Assembly (NCBI GenBank): GCA_951394405.1
Contig: OX596339.1
Coordinates: forward strand, 1,798,001-1,862,000
Length of the DNA stretch: 64,000 nt
Source of the DNA: Coprinellus micaceus
Taxonomy: Eukaryota > Basidiomycota > Agaricomycetes > Agaricales > Psathyrellaceae
Direction of reading: 5' to 3'
Part shown: positions 1-12,016 of the stretch, one piece after another
Layout of the letters: every line of letters begins with the position of its first letter
How positions within the stretch are numbered: the stretch's first letter is position 1
Made by a program: the position numbers and the translations under genes
Notes under the pieces: model-generated
What the model was told of the DNA's origin: nothing
What the model saw: only the letters and a program-made list of their open reading frames with translations
Databases searched by the model: none

Positions 1-3000
1 TGCGGCGCTCGACATCCGCTGATGCTCCCCCTCGTGGGGTATGACCTCGAGGTACCTCTGCCTTGCTCGGTTGTCGGAGGGGGAGATCAACCGGGAAGTT
101 TGCAAGAATCCAGTCGTCAGAAATATGAATGGACGGCCATCAGAGGTGACGGCGTGGCGGCGAACCGCAGAAGGCCCGACACGAAGACAAAAGACCTTAG
201 AAAGGTCCATGCGTGCCAGGTTTCCAAACACACCGCTGTTCTCGAACACGATGAAAGACAGAGCAAGACTAGGGAGGGTAAGAGACCATGCGGCAAATCT
301 GAACCCATGATCACTTACGGCGCGTCCATGTCGGGGCACTGGATGACCCAACCACAAAAGCGAATATGTCCAGGCCCAAGTGCATCGGGACACCATGATT
401 TCACCGCTAGTGCCACACTGGGATAGGTGTAAGCGCAACAATAATCAACTGATTAAACGGGGACTCACGCAAGACGATATATACCTGCCTTATCCGTCCT
501 CCGAATAATGGGATCGCTTTTATCAATAGGAACCTCGTTTCGTGGAGGTGGAGGCAAGAGCATGCTCTCGATGACCACGTTGGTCGGTACGCCAACCCCA
601 CAGCTGGCGGGGTCCGCAGGCACCTCTTGATCAGCGTCTACGACTGCCATCATATCTGTCATAGTGATTTTGGGTCTGCGTCGAGTAGGGGTGTGAGGGG
701 TTTGTACAGCGGTCGCAGAGTGGGGTGGCAACGAATCGGTGGGGAGGGAAGAAGACGATGCGTTGCTCGACTCCCCCGGGCCACGCAAAGAAGCATGATG
801 AACCCCCCGGCTCTCGTCAATAGCCTGACTGAAGAGGTGTCAGGGCGGACAGAGAAAGGGACGGAAAAGAAACAAACCGAAGGCGTTTACGGTCCCGTTC
901 GTCCTCAGAAAGCGAACTAGAAACAATTGTCAGTTGGGACCCACACGCAAGGAAAACGGATGGGGCACCCGTCAGAATCTAACTCCTCAGCCTCAATAAA
1001 GTTCGGTGGCGATTGCGCTCTTCCTTTTCCCTTGTGTACTGTGCCCTTGCCCTCGTTGACGCCGTCTAATGTTTACCCAATGAGATGCGAACCAACCGTC
1101 GGGAAGGTAAGGTGAATGACGCACCGTGGAAGTGACGGGGCCGTTTGGCAGAAGTACCCGCTACCGATTCGTATAGGCTGTCGCGTGTTGCCAATCTGTC
1201 GAAACAAATCAGCCGTTCGTGCGAAATGAGGAACGTGGACGGGTACGTACGCTATTAATCGATCCTCATCCATGAGGTCATTTTCGCGACTGGACTCATT
1301 GGCGTTGAGACGCTCCAGAGCGTCTATCAAGAACCGCTTATGCCTCGTGGCGGCGAGGCGAACAGCATCCATCTCTTCGTCTTGCGCCAATCTTTTGGCC
1401 TCTCGTTCGTTCAAGGCCATGGCGACGGGGTCGGGTTCACTGGAATTAGATCAGAATGCGACGTGCCAGAGCCAAAAATAACGACTCACTCATATCCAAG
1501 CATGGTGTCGTCGAACTCAGTGACCTCAGACGAGGCGATGGACGAACGCCGCTCACGACGGTGCTCTAAGTAGCGAGGTGTCAGACAAGAAGTTCAACAG
1601 CATACATAGCAAAGGTCCGATACCTTCGCCATCCGACCACGGATCGGGCTGCTGAGAATCATCACTGAAACAATGTAGTTCTTTGTCAATAAGTGATGAA
1701 TGGTAAGACAAATGGGAAGGCGCACATGAAAGAGTCCGCGTAGTCGTAATCATCTTCCTCAGGCAAACCGCGTTCTGAAGGGGCGGACTCATCCCCGCTT
1801 TCTTGTGCCTCGAGATCGAGGAACATGGGTACCGGAGACACATGAAGAAGGGGTGTCTTCGCGGTTGCAACATGAGTCAAACCCGAGTTGTCACGAACGC
1901 TGTTTGGACCCGAAGTCACATTGAGTTTGCCAAAGAAACGTGAGGCCACTCGCCTATCATGGGATTGGAAGGGTGGCGACGAACGAAACGGCGGCTGTTC
2001 CTCCAGGTGCCTAAGTTACTTCGATGTTAAAAGGTGCCTTGTGAATTCTCGGGATAACTTACGGTCCCCTCTGACTCGAGGAACCTTGGCCCTGTTCGGG
2101 AGACGCGTCCTCTTCCTCTCCAATCCTATCTTCTTCTTCCGATAAAATCACTGCGCTAGACCTGCGCTTCCGGTTACCAGTCCTGGCCTTCGGGGGAAGG
2201 CCGTTTCTGCCAAACGAGAGTTAGACATACAGGGACCAGCACACATACGGAAACGTACGTATCGGAAACGGGTGTTCCCCCCCCAAGCGGGACCAAAACG
2301 CCACCCTGGCCTTCAGCGTTGCTACCAACACCAGGTCGCTTGGCCTCTTTGGCTCGCCTGGTCAAAAGTTAGAATATGGCAAAGATGCGTCCTCCACTAA
2401 GCTACGCACCGTCTCGTCCGGATAGGACTGAGGTCCCGGACCTGCTGGTCAATCTGAATGCGTGATTGGGCCGGTGCACGTCCGCGATACATTGAATCAC
2501 CTGGGTCCAACGGGCGGTCGGCGAGAAGACTGCGTGGAGAGAAGTCAGGCGAGTGAATAAATTGATGAACACCAAGACGGACGCAGCCTCGTCGTCGGAT
2601 TCCGAATCCCGGGCTTCGTCACTGCGTTTCATGTGAGCCTGAGGTCATTGGGAACGCATGGGCAGGAACTTACGATATGACCAAATCACCCCCAGAGTCT
2701 CTGTTCTCGTGTGCTGGTGAGAGTAAGTCGCTATGGAAATCCCCAGTCAGGAGAGTCTTTTACGGCGGAAAATTGCTTACGATGCCGCCTCCTCGTCGGT
2801 CGTCAGACCAAGGTCAGCGACGGACGCTTGCCTCATGGGTTGGGCTTGAGCAGCACGGGCCACCTGTGCAAAGGTTCGTCCAGGTTGAATGAAACTTCCG
2901 AAAGACATCGTCGACGATTGAGCTCCAGGACTAACGAAGTGGTTAGCGCTGAGGTCTATGCACGAAGCACAACTTACTTGTTTTGAACGGTGTAACTCGC

Positions 3001-3027
3001 ATCCACATCAACGCGAAGGGCAGACAT
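1..3027 (-). CDS. Hypothetical multi-exon protein, paralogue of the gene at 6885-9894 (3' end cut by window edge)
   Basis: I do not recognise the family. Minus-strand reading frames joined by short GT-AG introns give a long, acidic and low-complexity protein whose 3' end lies beyond base 1. The start is placed at the ATG at 3025-3027 because a 47-nt intron (2931-2977) then joins it in frame to an exon with GRTFAQVARAAQ. Further blocks, right to left, are RHKRFLIDAL near 1340, TPTRRRPKI near 690, ESMLLPPPPR near 560, KSWCPDALGPGH near 380, DGRPFIFLTTGF near 130 and IPHEGEHQRMS at the left edge. Every block has a counterpart in the same order in the gene at 6885-9894. The exact exon borders between 1100 and 2900 are uncertain. 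No catalytic motif is visible. Confidence 0.6.
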
Positions 3028-4139
3028 GTTGGATACCAGCGAAAGTCCAGAGGCGGGTGTAGGACAATGTAGGACAGAGTTGGGATCCTAAACCTCTCGT
3101 CGACCAACGGTTCGAAGCCATTTGTAGGCCAAGGGCCACGGCTCCAAGTTCTAGCGGAAATTTTCGTCCAATTCAGTCGTCGAATGGAGAGAAAAGGGGG
3201 TGACGGGGGACGGCAACATACCACCGCATGGACCAGCGATCGGTAACCGGGACGGAAATGTATGGTGATAGTCCGTTTAGGCGGTTGACGGCGGGATACC
3301 GTTCCAGCCCAGGATTCAGTCGCGCACGAAAGGCAGTTAGGACAGAGAGGTAAATGGTAAGGTATTTGCTAGTGAGAGTGTCAGTCAACCCCGAACCCAC
3401 CGTAACAGCATTTCCCGATGTGGAAGCTGGTTCGTGCGCGCCGGTTGATGGCAAAAGGCGCCCAGCACACTAACCCAACTTCGTCCCCTGCTAGTGCTCG
3501 TACTAAGGGTCACTCTGTCCCGCACCCAGGGATTGACCTACCCTTTTCCCTTATGGGAGGAGCAGTCTTTATAATTCTGAATAGGGCGGTATCAGGGACG
3601 AGGGCTCCGACACACCGTGTCTCACCCCTTCGATCGTGCAATGGGTACGGCCCCGCTCTTATCCTTAGACCTTCTGCCAGAAACAAGCAGGTCGATATCT
3701 CCCTTCGTTGCCTTCTATCACTATGTGGCCTAACTTTAGCATAGACGAAGCAGGTATGTCGCTCGTTTCTGGCACGGATCCGGCCTCAATTCATATCTGA
3801 ATTGTATTCAGTGAAATGCCTGGATTCGCACATGGCTAGGTGCTCCCAAGAAGGAGGGACGGACACCCCTTTAACGGACCTAGATGTGCGTGACCTTGGA
3901 CCAGTGTCAAGACAAGCGCTAATGCCTGTGTAGCTTGGAGAATTCGCCGTTGCCCAGGTCCAAAATTCGAAGGCTTTCAAAATCGTGTCTCGAAGTGATC
4001 ACTCCCAAGAGCTTGTCGTCAAAGTCCTGGGACTTATGTGCGCGAAGACGTTGCCACCGTTTCGGGGAACTCTGTATAACAATCCTTAACTTCTATCTCA
4101 TATTGAAATTGACACCTTAACAGGGACACGACCACCGCC
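3028..4139. other. Intergenic stretch, no supported gene
   Basis: Only short open frames occur on either strand, none with a convincing splice partner or recognisable motif. It separates the divergently transcribed genes at 1-3027 (minus) and 4140-4899 (plus) and probably holds both promoters. Confidence 0.4.
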
Positions 4140-4899
4140 ATGCACCGGCGTAAACTCAGGCAGCATGTGAAGTTGTCCGGAGGCGGGTCTACAGCATTCG
4201 ACGGTTACGAAACCAAGTTTCATTCCATCGTAGACTTTTTCTCCGCCTCTGTGGGACCCAACCGAATTGAAGCTCCCGAACTCGGTCTATTCGACGGCCA
4301 CTACGCTGTTGATTTCCACACCCGGTACTTCGAAGAAAGGCGCCACGCACCGAACGTATCACACGTCCCGTTTGATGAAATTGTAGACCCCCATGGTGTA
4401 TTGGAAAGCTCGCGAGGGGTTGACCTTGTTCACGGCGAACATAACATCGTTGAATACTGCGCCAAGACGTTTGACGAGGAGGGCAAAGCGCAGTGAGTGT
4501 CCACCTATACAACTCATGACGTCTCTGACCCTCCCCCAGGTACGACCCCCTGCCTCCGCAGGAATTCTCGGTTGGCGATATCGTTGAGATTTGCTGCACC
4601 TTCACTTTGTATCCTTACAGGTCGGACGATAGCCCAAACGTCAGATACAAGTTGGTGAACGGAATGCGCTCATTGAGCCTTCTAGACGATGCATTCTCGA
4701 AGGTGTGTATGTACTTTAGCCGAGGGAGGAGACCATATTGACAATTGTCTAGGCCATGAAGCAGGCACGTATGGTGAAGCCGACGCGACCCCGAAAGATT
4801 GTTATGACCCCTCCAAAGCGCAAGTTTCTTTCCACAAGTCGTGACGGGTCCAGTGGGCAGGGAGAGGGCGAACGAACTCAGGCAATGGATCAGGGCTGA
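4140..4899 (+). CDS. Small hypothetical protein with a C-terminal segment resembling the 6885-9894 gene
   Basis: Three exons (4140-4492, 4540-4702, 4753-4899) joined by 47-nt and 50-nt GT-AG introns stay in frame to a TGA at 4897-4899, giving about 220 residues. The region around EFSVGDIVEICCTFTL has the same spacing and hydrophobic pattern as REIPLGSFVVVGYTMTAF at the end of the 6885-9894 gene. Both follow an acidic, proline-containing linker, so I infer a shared domain of unknown role. The last exon is basic (TRPRKIV, PPKRKF). I do not recognise the family. An upstream exon cannot be excluded, because the ATG at 4140 has no clear TATA element before it. Confidence 0.55.
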
Positions 4900-5049
4900 G
4901 GCCCTTGCATTTCTGCCCCTGGTGATGTCGTCATCGTCCCTGAGGCGGGTAGAGTAACGAGAATAGGTAGCTAGGCATTCCTCATACAGCCTGAGTCCCT
5001 TCGAAATGCATCGCCCATTACCAGTACAAATTGAGGCAGAGTTACAGTG

Positions 5050-6384
5050 TCACTCCACATAAACGACTACACCCCGCTTCACTTCCGAGTCATGGGCACC
5101 CCCTTCGTATTCATGCTTCATCTTCAAGTCTTCCTCGAGCTGTCGGAACCACAGGGCGTTTTTGAAATCGGGAAGGGTGCCGCCTCGAGGGACGAAGTAC
5201 AATTCCTCGATTCTGGGGAAGTCGCCGGAGAGGAAAGACGAAAGAATTCGACGGGCAGTCTCCTCGAACGCTGCCGGAAGTTCGGGTTCCAGCTTGTGGT
5301 AGATGATCTCGGCGCTTGTCGTGTTTCGATGTCCCCGAGGAATAGCATTTTCCGGGTCCACAGTGTTCCAATTTTTTATGAACCAGATGGTGCGACGGAG
5401 TTGGGGGCAGAAATTGGAGAACTGAGGGCAATTGTACTCCCAGGAATGGAAGGAGTGGGGGTTTCCAGGGACATACATCAGCTCCGTCAGCTGGGGCCCG
5501 TATTTGGTGAAGAATGCCGGCGAGAAAGAAGTGTTTTCAAGATGGTGAACGGTAGAGAGGAGGGGGAGGGCGTCTGAAGCGGTTATCATGGACAGGAATG
5601 AGGCCATGGCACGTTCGCGGTATTCCGACGAAAACAACCAATAGGCAGCTCCCAGGGACAATGTGCGGAGAGGGCGCCGAGGCAAGAGAGGCGCTTGCCC
5701 TTTCCAGATTGAAAATACCGTAGAGTTGTTGTACGCAATGGCGGATATGCGGAGAGCCTGTAGCGAGGGTTTTGCATTAAGGAGGCGCCGCACTTGGTCG
5801 ACGCTAGGGTACTCCCACTCAGCATCGAGCTGGATGCGTCGCAGTTCAGGGGCGTAAGAGCTGAGAGCGTCCACGATGCATTCAGGGTCGGTTTTCACCA
5901 AGGGTGTCAAGCATCTTGTAAAGTTCCGGTTTAGAAAGATGGAGAGATTCGGCATATGGGAAACCACTTCGTATATCAGAGGCAGGTGGTACAGATGTTC
6001 TAGTCGTAGTTCCAACCGCCAGGTATGGTGGCCATAGGCTACGGCCAAAGTTGCGATCTGGCCGAAGGATGCGGGCGACCGGATGACCACGTTTCGCCAA
6101 AGGATGGGCATGGCGATGTTGTAGAACTGTTTGTTGACGAGGACGGGCCCGGCGGCGAATTGGGACAGCGGGCAGGGGACGACTGTGGATATTCCATACT
6201 CGATTTTGTTTCCAAACAGATCAGGGGGATATCCACAGAGGTCGAGGAAGATCTCGGTCCAGAGATCGTCGGGAATGCGATGAGAAGGGGGATCGTCGTT
6301 GTCTTTGGCTGGGAGGAACGACTCCATGGAAGTAACGCCGCGAGAAGTGGTAGTGGGCCTCCGAACACTTGAGAAGGGAAACAT
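5050..6384 (-). CDS. F-box domain protein (single exon)
   Basis: A 444-codon uninterrupted frame. An F-box-like helix lies near residues 35-55 (HRIPDDLWTEIFLDLCGY), followed by leucine-rich, F-box/LRR-like sequence including MPNLSIFLNRNF, a motif shared with the F-box genes at 10718 and 12888. F-box proteins usually act as substrate adaptors of SCF ubiquitin ligases, but the target here is unknown. A second in-frame Met at residue 20 (MESFLPAKDN), just ahead of the F-box, could equally be the real start. No intron is needed. Large F-box families of this kind are common in Agaricomycetes and often evolve quickly. Confidence 0.75.
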   Translation of the reverse strand: MFPFSSVRRPTTTSRGVTSMESFLPAKDNDDPPSHRIPDDLWTEIFLDLCGYPPDLFGNKIEYGISTVVPCPLSQFAAGPVLVNKQFYNIAMPILWRNVVIRSPASFGQIATLAVAYGHHTWRLELRLEHLYHLPLIYEVVSHMPNLSIFLNRNFTRCLTPLVKTDPECIVDALSSYAPELRRIQLDAEWEYPSVDQVRRLLNAKPSLQALRISAIAYNNSTVFSIWKGQAPLLPRRPLRTLSLGAAYWLFSSEYRERAMASFLSMITASDALPLLSTVHHLENTSFSPAFFTKYGPQLTELMYVPGNPHSFHSWEYNCPQFSNFCPQLRRTIWFIKNWNTVDPENAIPRGHRNTTSAEIIYHKLEPELPAAFEETARRILSSFLSGDFPRIEELYFVPRGGTLPDFKNALWFRQLEEDLKMKHEYEGGAHDSEVKRGVVVYVE

Positions 6385-6884
6385 GGGCTAGCTATAAACC
6401 TGTTACAGCTGCAAAGGGGTGGACGGCTTGAAAACACGACTGGTATTTGTTGGGAGCAAAACTCGCTTGAGAGATCAGTCCAAGACCAAGAGCCGTATGT
6501 TCCTGGTACGAACTGCACGAAATGGCCATCCCGCCGAGCCGACGGCAAAAAGGAGTGTTGCTGAACGAGCTCGTTCAACGCGATTCTCCGCAGGGTGGGG
6601 CGCAGGGAGGGGTACCGACCATTATTGAGGACACGCCACAAGCCGATTTTAGGTCCCGTAAGGGTGGGGCAAGCCGCCTACTGTGGTAGGTGACTATGAA
6701 GAGTGAGGCGAAGCTTAGAGGACGCGAACAATGAAGGGATGGACGCGTACCGAGTTGAGTCCGAGCTTACGAAACATGAATGTGAGGTGACAACAATTAT
6801 TGGGAAACGGTGTAGGGGTTCTGAAAACACGGAAGGATCGAGGATCTACGCGAACTACGTGTTAAGAAACGTGAAACAGTCTGT
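6385..6884. other. Intergenic, nothing recognised
   Basis: Short overlapping frames only. The stretch lies between the start of the F-box gene at 5050-6384 and the stop codon (6885-6887) of the gene to its right. No repeat or RNA gene was seen. Confidence 0.35.
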
Positions 6885-9800
6885 TCAAACGGACGCGCTT
6901 TCCGGAGTTCCAACAATGATGGCCCACTGGATGTTGAGGCCCAAGGTCCACTCCCGAGAATTAGAGAAAAACGCGGTCATCGTGTAGCCGACCACCACGA
7001 AGGAACCGAGCGGAATCTCCCTTTCCCAGCGAGGAAGCTTGGAGTCAAGCTCGGGCAAGTCATGGTTAACGTCAAACACATCGGAGTCTCTGGCGTCATA
7101 CACGGGCACTGTTGGACGTCAGCGTTGAAACGCCGAGAAAATGACCAGGGGCACGTACCTTCAGCGTTGTGAGGGAGAGAAAAGGCATCCATAGAGACCC
7201 GGTTTGAAGAGGAATTGGAGGCGCCTGTGAACATGCCAGCCGGTACACCTTTGCCAGAAGGGGAAGAAGTCGTAGCTGGGAGAAAGAGTAAGTACGCCGT
7301 CTAGGGGAAAGTTGATATGACCTACGATTTGTGGACCCCGTGTACTCGGCACGTGTAGAAAATTGGAGAGCGTGCTTTGCATACTGGGTCTTCATTGAAT
7401 CGAAACCGAACACAGTGCATGCAGCACATGACATGCGTTGGTGTTCGCCTTCGTGTGGGATTAGTTTGAGGGACTTCTGCTTCAGACCGACGGGGCTAGG
7501 CTCTGTAATTTGAGAAGATTCGAGGAAACCTGTCGTGAGGAAGATGAAAGGCCTGCCATCCTTGGTGACGGCGTGATGACGAGTAGCAGACTGGCTGAAA
7601 CGCATGGTATACACATTGGATATATCCATGCGAGAGAGATTGCCGAAATTATCCTTATGTTCAAAAACAAGGAAGTCGAGAGCAAGTCTACCGGATCGTC
7701 AGCGTCATATCACTTCAACGATTTCGTAACGTACTCTCCATCCATGTGCGGACAATGTTGGCCCCAGACGCAGAACTTAACATGTCCAGGCCCTTGGAGG
7801 CTCGGATTCCAAGACTTCACACCGATGGCAGCGCTGGAAGTGACATCAATACAAAGAAGGGGCGGGTTAGGAGGGACAAGGACTCACGCCAGGCGATATA
7901 GGTCGTCCCTGACAGTGGTTCGAGCGATAGGGTCAGTCATATCCAAGTGCAACTCGTTCACGCGTGGGGGAGGCAAGAGACGACTTTCGATGATCGCACC
8001 CGTACTAGTAGTTGTCGTGGTCGGGGACGACGACGGAGGCGGAGGAGTGACGGGCTCGGCGCCGACAGCCGCCATCATCTCCATGACCCCCTTCTTGGCA
8101 CGTCGACGAGTGGGCGTTTTGGGAGCCGCGGGTTTGGTAGACTTCTTCTCGTCGGTTATGGCCTTCGTGGATGCGGGACCCTCTGAAGGACCCCTGGGTT
8201 CAGGGCGAGAGGTCCTACCAACAAGTTAGCGATGACTAGGTGGTGGAACCCAAGATCGACTCACCGAAGGCGCTTGCGTTCCCGGCGCTCGTAATCCGAT
8301 AGGCCGCTGGAAGACGAGTTAGTTTCCGTGCAAAACTGTCGCTGGACTATCACGAACCTTTCAGAGTCTCCCTGCATATCCCCCGAAACCGCCGGCAATG
8401 CATTGCTGGGCGGCAGAGCATCGGGCGGGGCGTGAACTTCTTGTGCATTTGATCGTGTCAGTAAAAGCAAGAGCGTATGCAACGGACGGTGACTCACCAG
8501 AAGGCCGAACCCTCTTAGCGGGGCGTGTAGATAGCCCCTCACCCGTCCCATCCTTCTCCCGGCTTCTCGACCAATTGATTAGCGTAACAGAGGGACAAAT
8601 GTCAACCTACGTACCTGAGGCGACGATCAGAATCGACTGTGTCGCCCGGTTTCGCCGCATCTTCGGCAACGAGGTGGTGGAGAGTTTTCAGCAGAAAATC
8701 GCGATGCTTCCCAGCCTTGAGGAACAATGCGTCAAGGTCAGGGTCGAGGCCGCCGATTAGAGCAGCCAGGGGGTCGTCCCGGGCGTCTGTATCTCCTTTC
8801 CTGCTTATAATGAGTCAACGGTAAAAAGCGACGGGCGAAGGCTCACTTCTTAACCATAGGATCGTCCCTGGAAGATTTCAACAGTCCAGCGTCAAATCCA
8901 AACCGACCATGGACCCGTGGATGCATCAACTCACCTGGTGATCGGGTCTATAGTCGAGGGGTCGGTGCTCTGAGCGCTCGTTCCTCCCTTTGTCGATCCT
9001 GAGGAGGCACCCGCACTTGGAAGGGCATTGGTCTTCATCTTGAATCCGGCCTCTTCAAAGATTTCCATCATTGAAGGCAACCTAAAGGTAGTAAATGTTA
9101 GATGAAACGAAGCACAGATCGTGAAACCAGTGCGTACTCAGAGTCCCCAAAGGCATCAATTTTCGGTGTAGAAGGGCTGGGCAGCGCCGGGAAATCACTG
9201 AGATTTGTTAGCATAACACGCGCACTGTAAAATTGAACACACGAACCTCGCACTAAACATAGCTTTCTTTGCGGCAGAGTCGTCGTGAATGCGTGTGCGG
9301 CCGAAGAGCGCGTCCTCCCCGGGTCTACTGATGGTATGAGAAGGAGGACGAGCACTTATGCAACGCGGTACGAACGTAGTGTGACCCGCAGACTCCCAAA
9401 TGTCAGGCGCAGGGTGGAGAGGCGTAGTAATATTGAATTTGGAGGAGCTCTTCGTCGTCTTCTTCGTCGGGTTGGAGCGGAAAGGCAAGGTCAAGCTAAA
9501 TGGGCGACGGTAAGCTCTCAGCCCCTTTGAAACGAGGGTACTCCTTACCTGGCGTCGTCGTCAGAATCAGAGGGGATATCCAAGACGACGTCTCTGAAAG
9601 GGATAGGAAGAGGCTGTCGGCAGATGTGACAGGATAATATGGGAAGGAAGTCGCACCCAACATGCCCCATATCGTGCTCGTTGTCGACCCTGGAAGCAGC
9701 ACGAGCACGGGCTCTCTTGAACGAGTGGGCGTGAGCGACGTCAGCGAAGGAGACCCCAGCTTTTAGGTGACTGCGCGTAGAGGAGGCGGCTCCCGGCGTA

Positions 9801-9894
9801 TGGGCACTATCGATCTCAGGTTAGCCCCAAGTTATGTTCCAGTAATGATAACATACGAGGATTTGGCTTTCGAAGCGGCGGGTTTGGGCGGCAT
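6885..9894 (-). CDS. Hypothetical multi-exon protein, tandem paralogue of the gene at 1-3027
   Basis: Unknown function. The start at 9892-9894 (MPPKPAASKAK) leads by an intron into SFADVAHAHSFKRARA, then SCHICRQPLP and an acidic SDSDDDA exon end. Later blocks are KHRDFLLKTL (about 8690), TPTRRRAKK (about 8110), IESRLLPPPR (about 7990), KSWNPSLQGPGH (about 7810), DGRPFIFLTTGF (about 7540) and IPHEGEHQRMS (about 7450). The final exons read PVYDARDSDVF and IPLGSFVVVGYT and end at a TGA (6885-6887). All except the last two have matches in order in the gene at 1-3027, whose matching 3' part lies off the window. Many exons are Ser/Pro/Glu-rich and probably disordered. The single CHIC pair is too little to call a zinc finger. 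Exon borders around 8200-9300 are approximate. Confidence 0.65.
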
Positions 9895-10717
9895 AGTACG
9901 ATTCGAGGACGATGGAGGGTGAGGTCAAGTTGTCGCGAGGCGTAAAGGCGGGAATTTGTAGGGCGAGAAACTGAGCTTAGCCGGGCAACTGTCGCTTCTT
10001 ATAGGGTGTAGGAGGGGGGACGGCCAGGGACGAGTTTAACCGGAAATTTTGCGATGATACCATAGCGGAAGACAACGTGGAGTTGATCGTGTGGGTAGAA
10101 TGCAAAGCAACTGAATAGAGAGGGCGCGTTCACGTGGGTAGTGACAGCGTGCATGGAGGAGGATATCGGCTCGAGAACCTGTTAACGGAGGGAGGACGAG
10201 GGTAGAAATCTGCGTAGCAAGTCGATGGCGGTTGAATAAGAAGAAGCCAGGCCTCGTGAACCCACGTTACTGCTGCACCGCTTTCCTTTTCGAGCGACGT
10301 CAACATTCAACAATAGACGTTGATGGGACCAAGCGCCCAAGGCATCCAAGGCACCCACCGGAACGGATGAAACGGCAATATGGTCCGGTATTATTTTATG
10401 CGCCGACGAGGATAGCATCGAAGGCCCCATCGTAGGCGATCGGGAGAGGAAAATCGGGACTCGGCCGACAGAAACGACAGAAACGAGTGTATTTGTATAG
10501 TCTAAGTAAAGACTAGCCGCGCAGACAAGGCAAGTACATATTCTCGGCCACCGCTGCCCGCGAGTGCATGAAACCATGTGAATGCAATGGATGCATCCCG
10601 TTGAACCCTCACTTGCCCATGTAAGACCCGGGATCTTGACTAAGAAGCGAGGGCAAACATTGGCAATAAGAAACAGGGAGTCGGGCGCTCCACGCCATTG
10701 GTGACCAGTGCCCGGTC
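9895..10717. other. Intergenic, no supported gene
   Basis: A minus-strand open frame at 10182-10577 has no recognisable motif and a composition unlike the neighbouring genes, so I do not call it. The stretch separates the divergent starts at 9894 (minus) and 10718 (plus). Confidence 0.35.
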
Positions 10718-12016
10718 ATGACATCCGCCCCAAACCTGTCGAAATTGAAGACGCTCGCCCCGGAAGTGATTCAGAAGATATTCGATGCGGTCCTCTACGA
10801 CGACGATGCAGGGGATACCACGATAGATTGCTCGGAGGCGCCGCCCATGGCGGCAGGAACACGGGATCAGGAGGATGGGATTGTGGTAGGGCATGGTTTC
10901 GGAAGGGGAGCCCGCACCTACCGGGAGAGGCGGCACCTGGTCGGACACATAATCGCCCCATCATGTCGCTTCCTGCATTCTTTCGCGATCGCGGCCCTTT
11001 GGCAGAGAGTTACGATCTCGTCCGTGAACACCCTCGAAACCGTGGCGGACCTCGCACAGTCAGGAGGACTTGTGCCACAACCCACGCCACTCGGAGCGAA
11101 AACGCACACCTTGCATCTACGAATGATTGCGGAACACGACCGTCAGGAGGGGATGGTGAACGATCTCGTGTCCAGCATGCCAAACCTGAAGGTCTTCATC
11201 AATCACAATATCTTCCATAGCCAACACGCCCTTCCCGCACCCCTCACTGGCCCATCCCTCGAAATCTTCACACACTTGGTACGTGTCGAGGTATGTAGCG
11301 GAAACGTCCACCCCACTGTTTCGAGTGTGGTGGCACTGCTGAACACGAGGAGGTTAAGATCTCTGCACCTGGATATGGTGCGGCGTATGGATGGCGAAGA
11401 AAGACCAGCGCTCCGGGAGAACACAGATCTCGAGAAACTGTGTTTAGGCAAGGAGGCGCTTCACACCAACGAGTCGGAGTCAAGAGAAGCGCTTGGGGAG
11501 ATCCTGATCGCGTTAACCGCAGATCATGCCCTCCAAGGATTGAAAGAAGTTCACGTCCACCAACACGTCCCCGAATTCCACCCTTTCTTCAATGTGTACG
11601 GCTTCCAACTTCATACGTTGGTTCTCCTTGTGCCGAGGAGATGGGAACCCGGCGTTATGTGGAGTGTGGCAGACCATGGGCACGCTGTGTTCGACCTTTG
11701 TCCGAACTTGCAAGACCTGCGTTGTACGTCGACGCATGGGTTCGTTGTCGACGGCGCCCCCCTTCTCCCAACCCACCACGGAACGTTGCGCCACATCACC
11801 CTGACGTTCATCCACGATTACGACGAGTGGAGGGCTCCACGGGTGGACGACATGGAGGAAGGCATCAGGGTCATCAGGCACGGCCGCTTTGAGCGTCTCG
11901 AGGAGACCAAAGTGGTCGTCGTGGGCGCACCGATGCCCCCTAACACCATCAAATGGTTTAAGGACGAGTTCGAACAACATGGGACAGGGGATTTTAGGTT
12001 CGAGTTCCAAATGTGA
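10718..12016 (+). CDS. F-box-like protein (single exon)
   Basis: A 432-codon frame without introns. The N-terminus (TLAPEVIQKIFDAVL) fits an F-box helix, interrupted by an acidic, Gly-rich insert before the next helix (HIIAPSCRFLHSFAIAALWQ). The middle contains SSMPNLKVFINHNIF, the same signature as MPNLSIFLNRNF in the gene at 5050-6384 and TPNLKVFILRNVW in the gene at 12888-14123. The rest is LRR-like. The likely role is substrate recognition in an SCF complex, inferred only from the family. The opposite strand has a 169-codon open frame that I regard as a shadow. Confidence 0.7.
   Translation: MTSAPNLSKLKTLAPEVIQKIFDAVLYDDDAGDTTIDCSEAPPMAAGTRDQEDGIVVGHGFGRGARTYRERRHLVGHIIAPSCRFLHSFAIAALWQRVTISSVNTLETVADLAQSGGLVPQPTPLGAKTHTLHLRMIAEHDRQEGMVNDLVSSMPNLKVFINHNIFHSQHALPAPLTGPSLEIFTHLVRVEVCSGNVHPTVSSVVALLNTRRLRSLHLDMVRRMDGEERPALRENTDLEKLCLGKEALHTNESESREALGEILIALTADHALQGLKEVHVHQHVPEFHPFFNVYGFQLHTLVLLVPRRWEPGVMWSVADHGHAVFDLCPNLQDLRCTSTHGFVVDGAPLLPTHHGTLRHITLTFIHDYDEWRAPRVDDMEEGIRVIRHGRFERLEETKVVVVGAPMPPNTIKWFKDEFEQHGTGDFRFEFQM

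Noticed and set aside
9600..9660. CHIC motif as a zinc finger in the 6885-9894 gene
   Set aside because: Only one close Cys pair is present, with no second pair at a plausible distance.
10182..10577. 131-codon minus-strand frame
   Set aside because: No motif, no TATA box and no similarity to neighbours.
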